Positions 17,301-27,670 are shown, counted from the stretch's first letter. The stretch: 64,000 nt of DNA from CAVTWY01 sp963738575 (GCA_963738575.1 CAVTWY010000001.1:372001-436000), one strand, 5' to 3'. A program made the numbers and translations. Notes: generated by a model not told the origin, from the sequence alone.

Positions 17301-17474
17301 GTGAGCGAACCCAGAACGTGGATGTGTCTCATTTGCGGCTGGATGTACGACGAGGCGACGGGCGACACAGAACACGGCCTCGCCGCAGGTACGGCCTGGG
17401 CCGATGTGCCCATGAACTGGACCTGCCCCGAGTGCGGCGCCCGCAAGGAAGATTTCGAAATGGTGCAAATTTGA
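17301..17474 (+). CDS. Rubredoxin
   Basis: 57 residues from a GTG at 17301. The start is chosen because AAGGA (17288-17292) precedes it and the longer frame upstream has no family resemblance. The four iron ligands are Cys9 and Cys12 (MCLICGWMYDEATGD) and Cys42 and Cys45 (WTCPECGARKEDFE). Rubredoxins carry single electrons in the cytoplasm, for example to oxygenases or in oxidative-stress reduction. It lies between divergently transcribed thiD and pilG. The 167 bases upstream hold a TACAAT at 17260-17265 that could be a -10, with no good -35. Confidence 0.95.
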   Translation: MSEPRTWMCLICGWMYDEATGDTEHGLAAGTAWADVPMNWTCPECGARKEDFEMVQI

Positions 17475-17523
17475 TGGGCGCGGGTGATTTGCGCCTCACG
17501 CGCACCTGGATGGAGGCTGGCAC

Positions 17524-17931
17524 TTGAACCAAGAACTTTCTCCCCCTTCGGTGCCGCCCTCGGCGGGCAAGGTGCTGGTCATCGACGACAGCAACACCAT
17601 CCGCCGAAGTGCCGAGATCTTTCTGCGCCAAGGTGGTTTTGAAGTGGTGTTGGCGGAAGACGGCTTTGACGCCTTGGCCAAAGTCAATGACCATGCGCCA
17701 GAGCTGATTTTTTGCGACATCCTGATGCCCCGCCTTGATGGCTACCAGACGTGCGCCATCATCAAACGCAACCCCCGCTACTCGCACGTGCCCGTCATCA
17801 TGTTGTCGTCCAAAGATGGTCTTTTCGACAAAGCCCGTGGCCGCATGGTGGGATCGCAGGATTACCTCACCAAACCGTTTACCAAAGAGCAACTTTTGCG
17901 AGCCGTGGAGCAGCACCGCCGTGCGCCATAG
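17524..17931 (+). CDS. pilG: PilG-like response regulator (twitching motility)
   Basis: 135 residues, a stand-alone receiver domain: acidic pair VLVIDDSN, phospho-acceptor Asp65 in FCDILMPRLDG, Lys in YLTKPF. In the Pil-Chp system PilG is phosphorylated by ChpA and promotes type IV pilus extension. The start is TTG at 17524, preceded by GGAGG (17512-17516) at seven bases; no nearer ATG fits the N-terminus. pilH, pilI, pilJ and chpA follow in order, so this is the first gene of the operon after rubredoxin. Confidence 0.93.
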   Translation: MNQELSPPSVPPSAGKVLVIDDSNTIRRSAEIFLRQGGFEVVLAEDGFDALAKVNDHAPELIFCDILMPRLDGYQTCAIIKRNPRYSHVPVIMLSSKDGLFDKARGRMVGSQDYLTKPFTKEQLLRAVEQHRRAP

Positions 17932-17993
17932 CCTGGCGCTAGGGCTGACGCTGGCGCGGCCCGTGCCATGCCCAGCGCGCTCAAGGACACCCC

Positions 17994-18359
17994 ATGTCGA
18001 TCAAGAAAATACTGGTTGTTGACGATTCAAAGACCGAGCTCTACCACCTCAGTGAGTTGCTGACGCGCGGTGGGTTTTCGGTTCGAACGGCGGAAAACGG
18101 CACCGACGCCATGCGTCGCTTGGAAGAAGAAAAGCCCGATCTCATTTTGATGGATGTTGTGATGCCGGGACAAAACGGCTTCCAACTCACGCGCGCCATC
18201 ACCAAAGACCCACGGTACGCCGATGTGCCCGTCATCCTGTGCACCAGCAAGAACCAAGAAACAGACCGAGTTTGGGGCATGCGCCAGGGTGCACGAGACT
18301 ACGTGGTGAAGCCTGTCGATGGTGCTGATCTGATTGGCAAGATCAAAGCCTTTGGTTGA
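17994..18359 (+). CDS. pilH: PilH-like response regulator (twitching motility)
   Basis: 121 residues, a second stand-alone receiver: LVVDDSKTELYHLSELL, phospho-acceptor Asp54 in LILMDVVMPGQNGFQ, Lys in DYVVKPVDG. In the Pil-Chp system PilH is the counterpart of PilG and is thought to drain phosphate or favour pilus retraction. The DRVWGMRQGARDYVVKPV C-terminal segment is characteristic of PilH. It is 62 bases from pilG and 36 bases from pilI. Confidence 0.94.
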   Translation: MSIKKILVVDDSKTELYHLSELLTRGGFSVRTAENGTDAMRRLEEEKPDLILMDVVMPGQNGFQLTRAITKDPRYADVPVILCTSKNQETDRVWGMRQGARDYVVKPVDGADLIGKIKAFG

Positions 18360-18395
18360 TTGACAAACAACGAGCCCGTCTCCTAACAACTCCGC

Positions 18396-18932
18396 ATGGC
18401 CAATAAAGAAGCGCTCCGCGATCTGCAGACTCGGCTGGCCCAGCGCATGCAACAAGCGCGCGCCACCACCGACACCGTCCAATCTTGGCTGGCGGTTGAG
18501 TGCCGTGGCGTGGGTTTGTTGCTGCCACTGGAGCAAGCAGGCGAGATTCACGCGTTCACGCCACCAACGCCGGTGCCACACACTCGCGACTGGTTTCGCG
18601 GTGTTTGCAATTTGCGCGGGGGGTTGTTTGGGGTGATCGACTTGGGGGCCTACCTGGGCATCGTGGCGGCGCAAGAGACGCCCGTTCTCAAAGACCAAGC
18701 GCGCCTTGTGGCCGTTAATCCCCAGTTTGGTGTCAACTGTGCGCTCGTGATTGATCGACTGGCCGGACTCAAGCGCGCCGATCAAATGAAACGTTTGGAT
18801 AGCCCCGAGAGCGCAGCAACACGACCGGGGTTTGCGGGGTCTGAGTGGACTGACGGCGACGGTCGACTTTGGCAAGAAGTGCGCTTGGCTGCGCTGGTTT
18901 CAGATGAACAGTTTTTGGGGGTTGCAGCATGA
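18396..18932 (+). CDS. pilI: PilI, CheW-like coupling protein
   Basis: 178 residues. After a helical N-terminus (KEALRDLQTRLAQRMQQARA) comes the CheW beta-barrel: GVGLLLPLEQAGEIHAFTP, WFRGVCNLRGGLFGVIDLG and CALVIDRLAGL. It should bridge the PilJ receptor to the ChpA kinase. The gene overlaps pilJ by four bases (ATGA), indicating coupled translation. Assigned from the fold and the operon position. Confidence 0.93.
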   Translation: MANKEALRDLQTRLAQRMQQARATTDTVQSWLAVECRGVGLLLPLEQAGEIHAFTPPTPVPHTRDWFRGVCNLRGGLFGVIDLGAYLGIVAAQETPVLKDQARLVAVNPQFGVNCALVIDRLAGLKRADQMKRLDSPESAATRPGFAGSEWTDGDGRLWQEVRLAALVSDEQFLGVAA

Positions 18933-21256
18933 GCTTCATGGACAAGTTCATGGCGAGGGGTCGGGACAGCAAACAAGTAGTGCCTGACGATGCCCCGACG
19001 CTTGACGACTACCTAACCGTTGCCGGTGAGTCCACCATGCGCCGCGTGGTCTTGCCCGAAGCGCAAAACGGGGGGCAGCTGGACGTTGTCGATTCAGGAC
19101 CCATGCGCTCTGACCCTGGCATGTCCACGCAAACGCCCTCTGAGTTCAGCGACTCTCGAATCAAGGTGGCCAGCGATGCTGCCTCCGCAGCTGCCAACGA
19201 CACCGGCGTGCCTTTGATCGGTCGCAAACCACTGGGTTTGCAGCAGAAAGTACTGGGCTCGTTGATGTTGCTGGGCCTGTCGTCCTTGGTGGTAGGCACC
19301 ATCTGGGGCATCGGTGTCAATCGCAAGGACAGCTCCCATGCTGCGGCCGTGGGTCAGGCACTGATGCAATCACAGCGACTGGCCAAGGCCTCGAGCCAGG
19401 CCATGGTTGGCGACGCGAGGGCTTTTTCTGAAGTGCGCGACGCAGCCGACGTGTTGGCTTCGACGAGCACGGGCCTGTTATCAGGCAACGAAACCGTTGG
19501 CGCGGCCGCCAGTGGGGTGCAAGCACTGATTGAGCCCATGTCGCCCTCACTCGAGCGAGTCAAGGCCAGCAGCGCCGTGTTGCTCAGTCAAGAGAAGACG
19601 CTGACCCAAGTGGGGCAAGTGCTGCGCGCCATCAACAAGCAATCGGCGGAACTGCTCGAAACGGCCGAGTCCATCTCCACGTTGAAGTTGCAGTTGGACG
19701 CGCCGGCGCCAGAGGTGTCTGCGGCAGGCCAATTGGTGATGTTGACGCAGCGCATCGGCAAGAGTGCCAACGAGTTTTTGACGGCGGATGGTGTGAGCCC
19801 GGAGTCGGCCTTTTTGTTGCGTCGAGATTTGGGTACTTTCACCGAGATTTCAGACGGATTGCTTAAAGGCAGCAGCGAACTCAAGCTTGCCGCCGCCACC
19901 AACGGGCAACTCAAAGAACGCCTCAACCAGCTGCAAACACAGTTTGCAAAGACGCGCGACAACGCCAACACGATTTTGACCAATTTGCGCGGGTTGGTGG
20001 CGGCGCGCGAGGCGCACGGTGTCATCATTGCTGAGAGCGAGCCGCTGCGACGCGGTTTCCTTGAAGTTCAAGAGGGTGTCACCGCTGCCAGTGGAGGTGG
20101 GTGGGGGCGAACCTTGCTGTTGGCGCTCGGTGCGCTGTCATTGATTGCCGGCAGCGCAGGCTTTCTGCGCCTGTTGACCGGGAGCCAAGCGCAGCGCGCC
20201 TTGATGGCCGAATCGCAGCGTTTGCAGGCCGAACGTCAAGAACAGCAGGCCAAGCGTGTCAATGACGCCAACCAAGCCGCCATTTTGCGATTGATGAACG
20301 AGTTGCAAACCGTGGCGGAGGGTGATCTAACCCAACAGGCGACGGTAACCGAAGACATCACGGGTGCGATTGCTGACTCGGTCAATTACACCGTCGAAGA
20401 ATTGCGCACCTTGGTGGCCCAAGTGCAAGGCACCGTGGGCCGCGTGACCGAAACCACGCAGCAAGTTGAGCAAACCTCAACCGAACTGCTGGCCACCTCC
20501 ACCGAGCAGTTGCGCGAGATTCGCGAAACGGGCGAGTCGGTGTTGCAAATGGCCGATCGAATCAACGACGTGTCGTCGCAAGCGCAACAAACTGCTGACG
20601 TGGCTCAAAAATCGCTCGAGACTGCCAAGGTAGGCCGCCGTGCCGTGCAAGAAACCATCGATGGCATGAACACCATGCGCGATCAGATTCAAGAAACGTC
20701 CAAGCGCATCAAGCGCTTGGGTGAGTCGTCGCAAGAAATTGGTGAAATCACAGAGTTGATCTCTGACATCACAGAGCAAACCAACGTGCTGGCGCTCAAC
20801 GCTGCGATTCAAGCAGCGTCGGCTGGCGAAGCCGGTCGCGGTTTCTCGGTGGTGGCCGAAGAGGTGCAGCGTTTGGCCGAGCGTTCGGGTGACGCGACGC
20901 GCCAAATTGCAGCGCTGGTGAAGACCATCCAAACTGACACGCAAGATGCGGTGGCTGCCATGGAGCGATCAACGCAAGGCGTGGTCGAAAGCACGCGCCT
21001 GTCGGACGCAGCCGGCACGGCGCTGGGCGACATCGACCGCGTGTCACGGCAGTTGTCTGGCCTGATCACCAAAATTTCCCAACAAGCGCTCGACGAGGCC
21101 AAGCAGGCCAACGTGGTGGCGTCCAACATTCAGCACATCTTTGCGGTGACCGAGCAAACGGGTGATGGCACACGATCTACCGCCAACATCGTGCGTGAGC
21201 TGTCGCGGACAGCTGAAGAGTTGAAACAGTCAGTTGCGCGCTTCAAGATCAGTTAA
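18929..21256 (+). CDS. pilJ: PilJ, methyl-accepting chemoreceptor for type IV pili
   Basis: 775 residues. After about 100 cytoplasmic residues, the first transmembrane helix is VLGSLMLLGLSSLVVGTIWG. A long periplasmic region holds two PilJ-type helical sensor modules (VLMLTQRIGKSANEFL-like). The second membrane helix (TLLLALGALSLIAGSAGF) is near residue 400, followed by a HAMP-like region. The cytoplasmic signalling hairpin is ITEQTNVLALNAAIQAASAG, with GFSVVAEEVQRLAERSGDAT. It senses surface or pilin signals and activates ChpA through PilI. No CheR-binding pentapeptide is seen at the C-terminus. Confidence 0.95.
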   Translation: MSFMDKFMARGRDSKQVVPDDAPTLDDYLTVAGESTMRRVVLPEAQNGGQLDVVDSGPMRSDPGMSTQTPSEFSDSRIKVASDAASAAANDTGVPLIGRKPLGLQQKVLGSLMLLGLSSLVVGTIWGIGVNRKDSSHAAAVGQALMQSQRLAKASSQAMVGDARAFSEVRDAADVLASTSTGLLSGNETVGAAASGVQALIEPMSPSLERVKASSAVLLSQEKTLTQVGQVLRAINKQSAELLETAESISTLKLQLDAPAPEVSAAGQLVMLTQRIGKSANEFLTADGVSPESAFLLRRDLGTFTEISDGLLKGSSELKLAAATNGQLKERLNQLQTQFAKTRDNANTILTNLRGLVAAREAHGVIIAESEPLRRGFLEVQEGVTAASGGGWGRTLLLALGALSLIAGSAGFLRLLTGSQAQRALMAESQRLQAERQEQQAKRVNDANQAAILRLMNELQTVAEGDLTQQATVTEDITGAIADSVNYTVEELRTLVAQVQGTVGRVTETTQQVEQTSTELLATSTEQLREIRETGESVLQMADRINDVSSQAQQTADVAQKSLETAKVGRRAVQETIDGMNTMRDQIQETSKRIKRLGESSQEIGEITELISDITEQTNVLALNAAIQAASAGEAGRGFSVVAEEVQRLAERSGDATRQIAALVKTIQTDTQDAVAAMERSTQGVVESTRLSDAAGTALGDIDRVSRQLSGLITKISQQALDEAKQANVVASNIQHIFAVTEQTGDGTRSTANIVRELSRTAEELKQSVARFKIS

Positions 21257-21264
21257 GGCCGACG

Positions 21265-24200
21265 ATGGACAGGAAGCAACACGAGATTGAAAACGTCGAT
21301 GACCTGAGCGCTTTGGCGTGGGTCCACGACGAGTTGCGGCGATCGATCGAGACAGCGCATAAAGCGTTGCGGCGCTTCGTGCGCGAGTCCGAGACCGTGA
21401 CGCAGTCTGATGTGGATGCTGTGGATCCAACCATCTTGCGCACAGCGCGCTCCAATTTGCACCAAGGCGTGGGTGCGCTGGAGCTGGTGGGGCTCTCTGC
21501 TGCTGCCCAGCTGCTGCGCGCCAGCGAAAACGCAGTGACCAAACTGACCACACGAACCAACAGGCTCACGCCTGCGGCGTGTGACACGATTGAGCGTTCG
21601 TCTTTTGGGTTACTAGACTATTTGGCGCGCATGCTGGCTGGCAAGCCGGTGTCCCCCGTGGCACTGTTTCCCCAGTACCAGGCTGTGCAAACGATGGTTG
21701 GCGCTGATCGCATTCACCCGGCCGACCTGTGGCCCCACGATTGGCGCTGGCGCGACGTCGCGCCGACCAATATGCCGGCTCGGCATGCCGACGAGGCGAT
21801 GCAATCTCTCATCGAGTCCAGCACGCTGTCGTTGATGCGTCAACCCGGTGGACCCGCAGCCCTCGAGTTGAGTGATCACTATTCAGCGTTGGCCAACGCC
21901 GTGATTGCAGACGGGCGCGATCGGCGGCTGGCTTCTTTGTGGCAATTGGGCGCCGGTTTCTTCGAAGCCTTGGGTCACAAGCTGCTGACATCCGATGTTT
22001 TCACGAAACGCGTGGCGTCGCGGTTGATGGCGCAGATGCGCATGAGCGAGCGTGGCGGCGTTGATGGCGCACCCGTGGCCGAAGTGTCCGAGCGACTGGC
22101 TCAAGATCTGCTTTTCTTCTGCTCTCAGGCGGGTCAACCGCGCGTGGAGATCAACGCGCAGCGACTGGCTGCCGTTCGTCAAGCGTGGGGCGTGACGAAC
22201 GCCATCCAGGTCAATTACGCAGCGACTTCGCTTGGGCGCTACGACCCAACGTGGATCATTCAGGCGAAGAAGCGCGTTGCAGCTGCCAAAGAAAGCTGGT
22301 CGGCCACCGCCGCCGACGAAAAGCACCGCCTTCAAAACTTGGTGGAACAGTTCCACCTCGTGGGCGAATCCGTCAGCAAGTTGTATGCCTCGGGCGAAGT
22401 GCTTGCCGCGGCACTGCATGACGCCGCCACACTGACTGTCGAGCACGACGGCATCCCATCGCCAGGTTTGGCGATGGAAGTTGCAACGGCGATCTTGTAC
22501 CTCGATGCGTCACTTGAAGACGCCGATTTTGATCACCCCAGCCAAGCAAACCGCGTGAAGCGTTTGGCCCATCGCATCGTTGATGTCAGCCGCGGCGGCG
22601 CACCGCACGCGCTCGACCCTTGGATGGAGGAGCTTTACCGCCGCGTGGCCGATCGCCAGACGATGGGCAGCGTGGTGCAAGAGCTGCGCAGCTCGTTGGC
22701 TGAAAGTGAAAAAGCCATCGATCTTTACTTCCGTGACCCAACCAAGCGCGAAGCACTGTTGCCAGTGCCCGGGCAATTGCAGGCGATGCGCGGCGTGATG
22801 TCGGTGCTGGGCATCGAGCAAGCATCGCAAACGATCGTGCGCATGCGCGAGGACATCGAGCCGCTGCTGGCAGCCACTTTGGATGCCAATGTGGCCGCCG
22901 AACGCGGTATTTTTGACCGCATGGCAGGCAATTTGGGCGCGCTGGGTTTTCTGATTGACATGCTCAGCGTCCAGCCTCAAATGGCCAAGTCGTTGTTCCG
23001 TTTCGACGCCGAAAGCGGCATGCTGCGTTCCGTAGTTCGTCGCGCGAGCGCAGGGCGTGACTCAGGATTTGCAAGCCTTGACGGCGCCTCCGCCGTCGAA
23101 CCCAACTTGGTGCATCAAGTTGAGGCGCTCGCGCTAACCGCTGCCCACCCTGAGGTGTCATCAGACTCGGTGGAGCGGGATCTGCAGCGTTTGTCGCACG
23201 AGGCCATGGTGAACGATCAGCCAGCCTTGGCGGAAACGATCGCAAGCGTGCACTCGGCGCTTCAGCAAGCAGGCACCGACGAAGAAAAGCGTGCCGTCCG
23301 CAGCGAATTGGCGCAGGCGATGGCTGATTTTGTGCAAAGCACAGCCGACGCCTCTCCGCTTCAACCCGGCTTGGCACCCATGCCAACGGCACTGGTGCCA
23401 TTGCCACCGCTTGAATCGCCAGCGGCCGGACAGACCGGGTTGGAGGGTGATCTTGAAATGCGCGCCATCTTCCTGGAAGAAGCACGCGACGTGATTCAAA
23501 GTGCGGGTCAGGCGCTCACAGCATTGCAAAAGACCCCTGACGACCTCACCGAACTGACCACCGTGCGCCGATCGTTTCACACGCTCAAAGGCAGCTCGCG
23601 CATGGTGGGGCTCAAAGACTTTGGCGAGGCCGCGTGGGCCTGCGAACAACTCTACAACACGCGGTTGGCCGACCGAGCGCATGCCGATGCTTCGCTTTCG
23701 GGCTTCACCACCGAAGCATTGGTGTACCTGGGCGACTGGGTTGACGCCATCGAAGCGCAGCGTTCGGGTGGCCACAACAGTGACGCCGTTCGGGTGGCAG
23801 CCGACGCATTGCGTTTGAACGGACAGCGTGAAATTTTGGTGCTGCCTGCAGCGACACGCACCCAAACTGCGGCGCCAATCGCAGCCACGCCAGCGACGTC
23901 GACACGCGGCGCTGAAGCCCCGTTTTTGTTGGATTCGATGGATTCAAGCCCGTCCAGCTTGGCGCGCGCTGACGGTAACCCGCGCTTGGTGGGTTCCAAG
24001 GCTTCCATCCCCGAGACGTTTGATGCGAGTGCATTGGATGGCCTTGCAGGGTGGTCAGCGCTGCCCAAGCCCAAGGTGGCTGCAACCACCCCACCGTCGC
24101 CAGTCGAAGCAGACTTGCGCAACTTGGTCATTGGCAACCCCCTGGCGCACGGGGCCATTGAACCCACGCTGAAAGGATCAGCGCCCTCGCTGCCCACCGC

Positions 24201-27200
24201 CAAGGCAGCACCAGGGCTTGAATCCCAACCACCCGTGGCTGGCGTGGATGCCGTCGAGACCAACCACGGTTTTGCGGACACCGAGCCAGCATTGACGGCT
24301 GCGGAAGCCGCCGCGCTGGAAGCCAGCGCAGCGTTGCCACAGGTGATTGAAACCATCGCGCTGGTGCCGCAGCCCTCGCCGTCAGTCGAGGCACCAGCCC
24401 CAAGCCTCGCACCGCGCGACAGCGACAACGTGAAGATCATCGGGCACTTGAAAGTACCGATCCCACTCTTCAACATCTATTTGAGCGAAGCCGACGAGCA
24501 GTCGCGGCGATTGGAGATGGAGCTTGCCGAGTGGCAGCACGAGCTTCACCGACCTGTGGGCGAGTCGGCAGAGGCCATGGCGCATTCGATTGCGGGCAAC
24601 TCGGGCACGGTGGGTTACGCCGACATGGCGAACCTTGCTCGCTCGCTTGAAACCGGTTTGCGCCGTGTGAATGAGCGCGGCTACGGCGGGGCAGATGAGG
24701 CGCAGCTGTTTGTCGACGCTGCTGCAGAAATCCGCCGGCTCTTGCACCAGTTTGCAGCCGGCCTGTTAAAAGTGCCGCCACCGGCCCTGCTTGCGCGCTT
24801 GACCACCCACGAGGCCAAACTGGCGGCGGGCGACGATGACGTTGCCGCCGAGCGCCAGCGCCAATCCAATGTGCGTCCCACCACGGTAGCTGCGTCACCC
24901 GTGCCTGCGGTGGTGCCACCCGCAGCCATTGCGCCCCCATCAACGGAAGGTTTCGCCAGTACCAAGCCGAGGCGCCCAAGCGCGCCCGTATCGCGCGCGG
25001 CGCCGTTGGATGATGACGACAACAGCGACGACGAAGACTTTGATTCGGTCGATGCCGTCGATGACGAGCTTTTCCCAATCTTTGAAGAAGAGGGCCTGGA
25101 GTTGTTTCCTCGGCTTTCGGCACACATGCGCGATTGGGTGAGCAACCCTTCGGATGCCACGGGTGCCAACGCCTGTTTGCGTTCGTTGCACACCATCAAG
25201 GGCGGTGCCCGCTTGGCGGGTGCCATGCGTCTGGGGGAGATGGCGCATCGCCTTGAGTCATCCATCGAGCAGTTGGTGGCGCGTGGTTCGGTGACCCCAC
25301 AAGAAGTGGAGTCGTTGCACGGTCGCGTGGACGGCCTGGGCGCGAAATTTGAAACGCTTCGCGCCTTGGTGGGTCAGTCAAACACGTTCGCCGAAGAACA
25401 AGACGGTTGGGCCGATGCGCACCCAGCGACCGCCGCCTCGCCCACTTCCGTGGCCAAGACGCCCGCGCCCGTTGCCGCGCCGCCTGCTGGGCTGGTTCGT
25501 GCGCCGGACGGCCCACCGCCGTCCATGGACAGGTTGCCTGAACCACCGACCAAGCCTCGGTTGCCCGAAGCGACATCGACGCCGTTGCTGGGCACGGCCG
25601 CCGCCGCCCCATCTCTGCCGATGGTCACAACTGCCGATGCAACCACCGCCGTGGGTTTGGCGCAGATCAATTGGTCGCGCTTCCCGGCTCGGAGCACCGA
25701 TGTGGCCCGTGCGACCTCGATCACCAACGTTGCCGCAGCCGGCGCTGTCCGAGTCAAAGCAGCGCTGTTGGACCGCTTGGTGAACCATGCAGGCGAGGTG
25801 AGCATCACGCGCTCGCGCATCGATGCCGACGTGGCTCAGCTCAAGGGTGCAATCGTCGATTTGACCGACAACCTGGACCGCATGCGCAATCAGTTGCGTG
25901 AAATTGAACTCCAAGCTGAAAGCCAGATTTCCTCTCGCCTCGAAGCCGTCAAAATTGAAGGCCAAGGGTTCGATCCGCTCGAGATGGACCGCTTCACGCG
26001 CTTTCAAGAGCTGACGCGCATGCTGGCCGAGTCGGTGAACGACGTGGCCACGGTGCATCGGGGTTTGCAGCGCACCGTTCAGTCGACGGAGGATCAATTG
26101 GCAGCGCAGGCGCGATTGACGCGTGAACTGCAAGACAACCTATTGCGCACGCGCATGGTTGAGTTTGACAGCCTGTCTGATCGCCTGTACCGGGTGGTGC
26201 GCCAAGCCGGCAAAGAGACCGGCAAGCAAGTTCGACTTGACATCGTCAACGGCACCATCGAAGTGGATCGCGGTGTGCTCGAGCGCATGGGCGGATCCTT
26301 CGAGCATTTGCTGCGCAATTGCATCACCCACGGCATCGAGCTGCCTGAAGCACGCGCGGCGGCTGGCAAAGATGCCGCCGGAACCGTCACGGTCACGCTG
26401 CATCAAGAAGGTAACGAAGTGGCCGTCGAGATCCGTGATGATGGGGCCGGACTGGACTTCAAACGCATCCGCGAACGCGCCCAGGCCCTGAACCTTATTG
26501 CAGCCGATTCGAAGCCTACCGATGCAGAGTTGGCGCCCCTGATCTTCACGGCGGGCTTCTCGACGGCGACCGAAGTGACGGAGCTCTCGGGCCGGGGCAT
26601 TGGCATGGACGTGGTGCGAAACGAGGTCAACTCGCTGGGTGGTCGCGTGGAGACCAACAGCGTGCAAGGACAAGGCGTTGCGTTCAAGGTCGTTGTCCCT
26701 CTGACAACGGCCGTTACGCAGGTGATGATGCTGCGCGTCGGTGCATTGTCGATTGCCATGCCGTCCACGCTGGTTGAATCGGTGAAGCGCATCACCGAGG
26801 ATGAGCGCATGCGTGCTCACGCCAGCGGTCGTTTGGGCGACGGGGCCGATGCCTTGCCATTTTTCTGGTTCGGTGCCTTGTTGCAAGACAGCCCACGCAG
26901 CACGCAGCCGGTGGATCAAACGGTGCCCGTGGTGGTGGTGCGAAGCGCGCAGCAGCGAATGGCCATCCACGTTGACGAAGTGATCGGCAACCAAGAGGTG
27001 GTGGTGAAGAACCTCGGCCCGCAGATGTCGCGCTTGCCGGGTTTGTCGGGCATCACCATTCTGCCGTCGGGGCAAGTGGTGCTGATTTACAACCCGGTGG
27101 CATTGGCCAATCTGTACGGTGACGCACTTCGTGCGCAAGCACTGCTGCCCACCACGGGGCATCAATCCGACGCACCGCCGCGACTCTTCATGGCGCGTGC

Positions 27201-27600
27201 CGAACCACCGCCTGCGCCGTTGGTCTTGGTGGTGGATGACTCGCTCACGGTGAGGCGCGTCACGCAGCGCATGCTGCTGCGCGAAGGCTACCGCGTGTCC
27301 CTGGCCAAAGACGGTTTGGACGGCCTTGAGAAACTGGCCGAAGAGCGTCCCGCCGTGCTGTTGTCCGACATCGAAATGCCGCGCATGGACGGGTTTGACT
27401 TGGTTCGCAACGTGCGCGGTGACTCGCGGTGGCGCGACCTGCCCGTCATCATGATCACGTCGCGCATTGCAGAAAAGCACAAAGAGCACGCGGCGTCATT
27501 GGGCGTCAACCACTACTTGGGCAAACCGTACTCTGAGGAAGAGCTGTTGAAGTTGATCAGCCAGTACACCCACATCGAGGCTTCCAACACCGTCATGTAA
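21265..27600 (+). CDS. chpA: ChpA/PilL-type hybrid histidine kinase with Hpt domains
   Basis: 2111 residues. The N-terminus has an Hpt-like helical bundle without a phospho-His (NLHQGVGALELVGL). Three Hpt domains follow, with probable phosphorylated histidines His772 (RRSFHTLKGSSRMVG), His1107 (AHSIAGNSGTVG) and His1309 (LRSLHTIKGGARLAG). Next come a CheA-like dimerisation region (near 1500), an HATPase domain (HLLRNCITHGIE; DDGAGLDF; GRGIGMDVVRNEV), a CheW domain, and a C-terminal receiver with Asp2035 (LSDIEMPRMDGFD). It autophosphorylates and passes phosphate to PilG and PilH. Pro/Ala-rich linkers join the modules. The operon ends here. Confidence 0.95.
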   Translation: MDRKQHEIENVDDLSALAWVHDELRRSIETAHKALRRFVRESETVTQSDVDAVDPTILRTARSNLHQGVGALELVGLSAAAQLLRASENAVTKLTTRTNRLTPAACDTIERSSFGLLDYLARMLAGKPVSPVALFPQYQAVQTMVGADRIHPADLWPHDWRWRDVAPTNMPARHADEAMQSLIESSTLSLMRQPGGPAALELSDHYSALANAVIADGRDRRLASLWQLGAGFFEALGHKLLTSDVFTKRVASRLMAQMRMSERGGVDGAPVAEVSERLAQDLLFFCSQAGQPRVEINAQRLAAVRQAWGVTNAIQVNYAATSLGRYDPTWIIQAKKRVAAAKESWSATAADEKHRLQNLVEQFHLVGESVSKLYASGEVLAAALHDAATLTVEHDGIPSPGLAMEVATAILYLDASLEDADFDHPSQANRVKRLAHRIVDVSRGGAPHALDPWMEELYRRVADRQTMGSVVQELRSSLAESEKAIDLYFRDPTKREALLPVPGQLQAMRGVMSVLGIEQASQTIVRMREDIEPLLAATLDANVAAERGIFDRMAGNLGALGFLIDMLSVQPQMAKSLFRFDAESGMLRSVVRRASAGRDSGFASLDGASAVEPNLVHQVEALALTAAHPEVSSDSVERDLQRLSHEAMVNDQPALAETIASVHSALQQAGTDEEKRAVRSELAQAMADFVQSTADASPLQPGLAPMPTALVPLPPLESPAAGQTGLEGDLEMRAIFLEEARDVIQSAGQALTALQKTPDDLTELTTVRRSFHTLKGSSRMVGLKDFGEAAWACEQLYNTRLADRAHADASLSGFTTEALVYLGDWVDAIEAQRSGGHNSDAVRVAADALRLNGQREILVLPAATRTQTAAPIAATPATSTRGAEAPFLLDSMDSSPSSLARADGNPRLVGSKASIPETFDASALDGLAGWSALPKPKVAATTPPSPVEADLRNLVIGNPLAHGAIEPTLKGSAPSLPTAKAAPGLESQPPVAGVDAVETNHGFADTEPALTAAEAAALEASAALPQVIETIALVPQPSPSVEAPAPSLAPRDSDNVKIIGHLKVPIPLFNIYLSEADEQSRRLEMELAEWQHELHRPVGESAEAMAHSIAGNSGTVGYADMANLARSLETGLRRVNERGYGGADEAQLFVDAAAEIRRLLHQFAAGLLKVPPPALLARLTTHEAKLAAGDDDVAAERQRQSNVRPTTVAASPVPAVVPPAAIAPPSTEGFASTKPRRPSAPVSRAAPLDDDDNSDDEDFDSVDAVDDELFPIFEEEGLELFPRLSAHMRDWVSNPSDATGANACLRSLHTIKGGARLAGAMRLGEMAHRLESSIEQLVARGSVTPQEVESLHGRVDGLGAKFETLRALVGQSNTFAEEQDGWADAHPATAASPTSVAKTPAPVAAPPAGLVRAPDGPPPSMDRLPEPPTKPRLPEATSTPLLGTAAAAPSLPMVTTADATTAVGLAQINWSRFPARSTDVARATSITNVAAAGAVRVKAALLDRLVNHAGEVSITRSRIDADVAQLKGAIVDLTDNLDRMRNQLREIELQAESQISSRLEAVKIEGQGFDPLEMDRFTRFQELTRMLAESVNDVATVHRGLQRTVQSTEDQLAAQARLTRELQDNLLRTRMVEFDSLSDRLYRVVRQAGKETGKQVRLDIVNGTIEVDRGVLERMGGSFEHLLRNCITHGIELPEARAAAGKDAAGTVTVTLHQEGNEVAVEIRDDGAGLDFKRIRERAQALNLIAADSKPTDAELAPLIFTAGFSTATEVTELSGRGIGMDVVRNEVNSLGGRVETNSVQGQGVAFKVVVPLTTAVTQVMMLRVGALSIAMPSTLVESVKRITEDERMRAHASGRLGDGADALPFFWFGALLQDSPRSTQPVDQTVPVVVVRSAQQRMAIHVDEVIGNQEVVVKNLGPQMSRLPGLSGITILPSGQVVLIYNPVALANLYGDALRAQALLPTTGHQSDAPPRLFMARAEPPPAPLVLVVDDSLTVRRVTQRMLLREGYRVSLAKDGLDGLEKLAEERPAVLLSDIEMPRMDGFDLVRNVRGDSRWRDLPVIMITSRIAEKHKEHAASLGVNHYLGKPYSEEELLKLISQYTHIEASNTVM

Positions 27601-27670
27601 CGCACTCTGTTTGCTTTGAGTCGCTTGGTTAAACACGCGCGTCAACAAAGGTTCGCTCAAGCCGGTTAGG

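Noticed and set aside
26140..27489. Long open frame antisense to chpA
   Set aside because: His/Gln/Arg-rich shadow opposite the conserved CheA, CheW and receiver domains.
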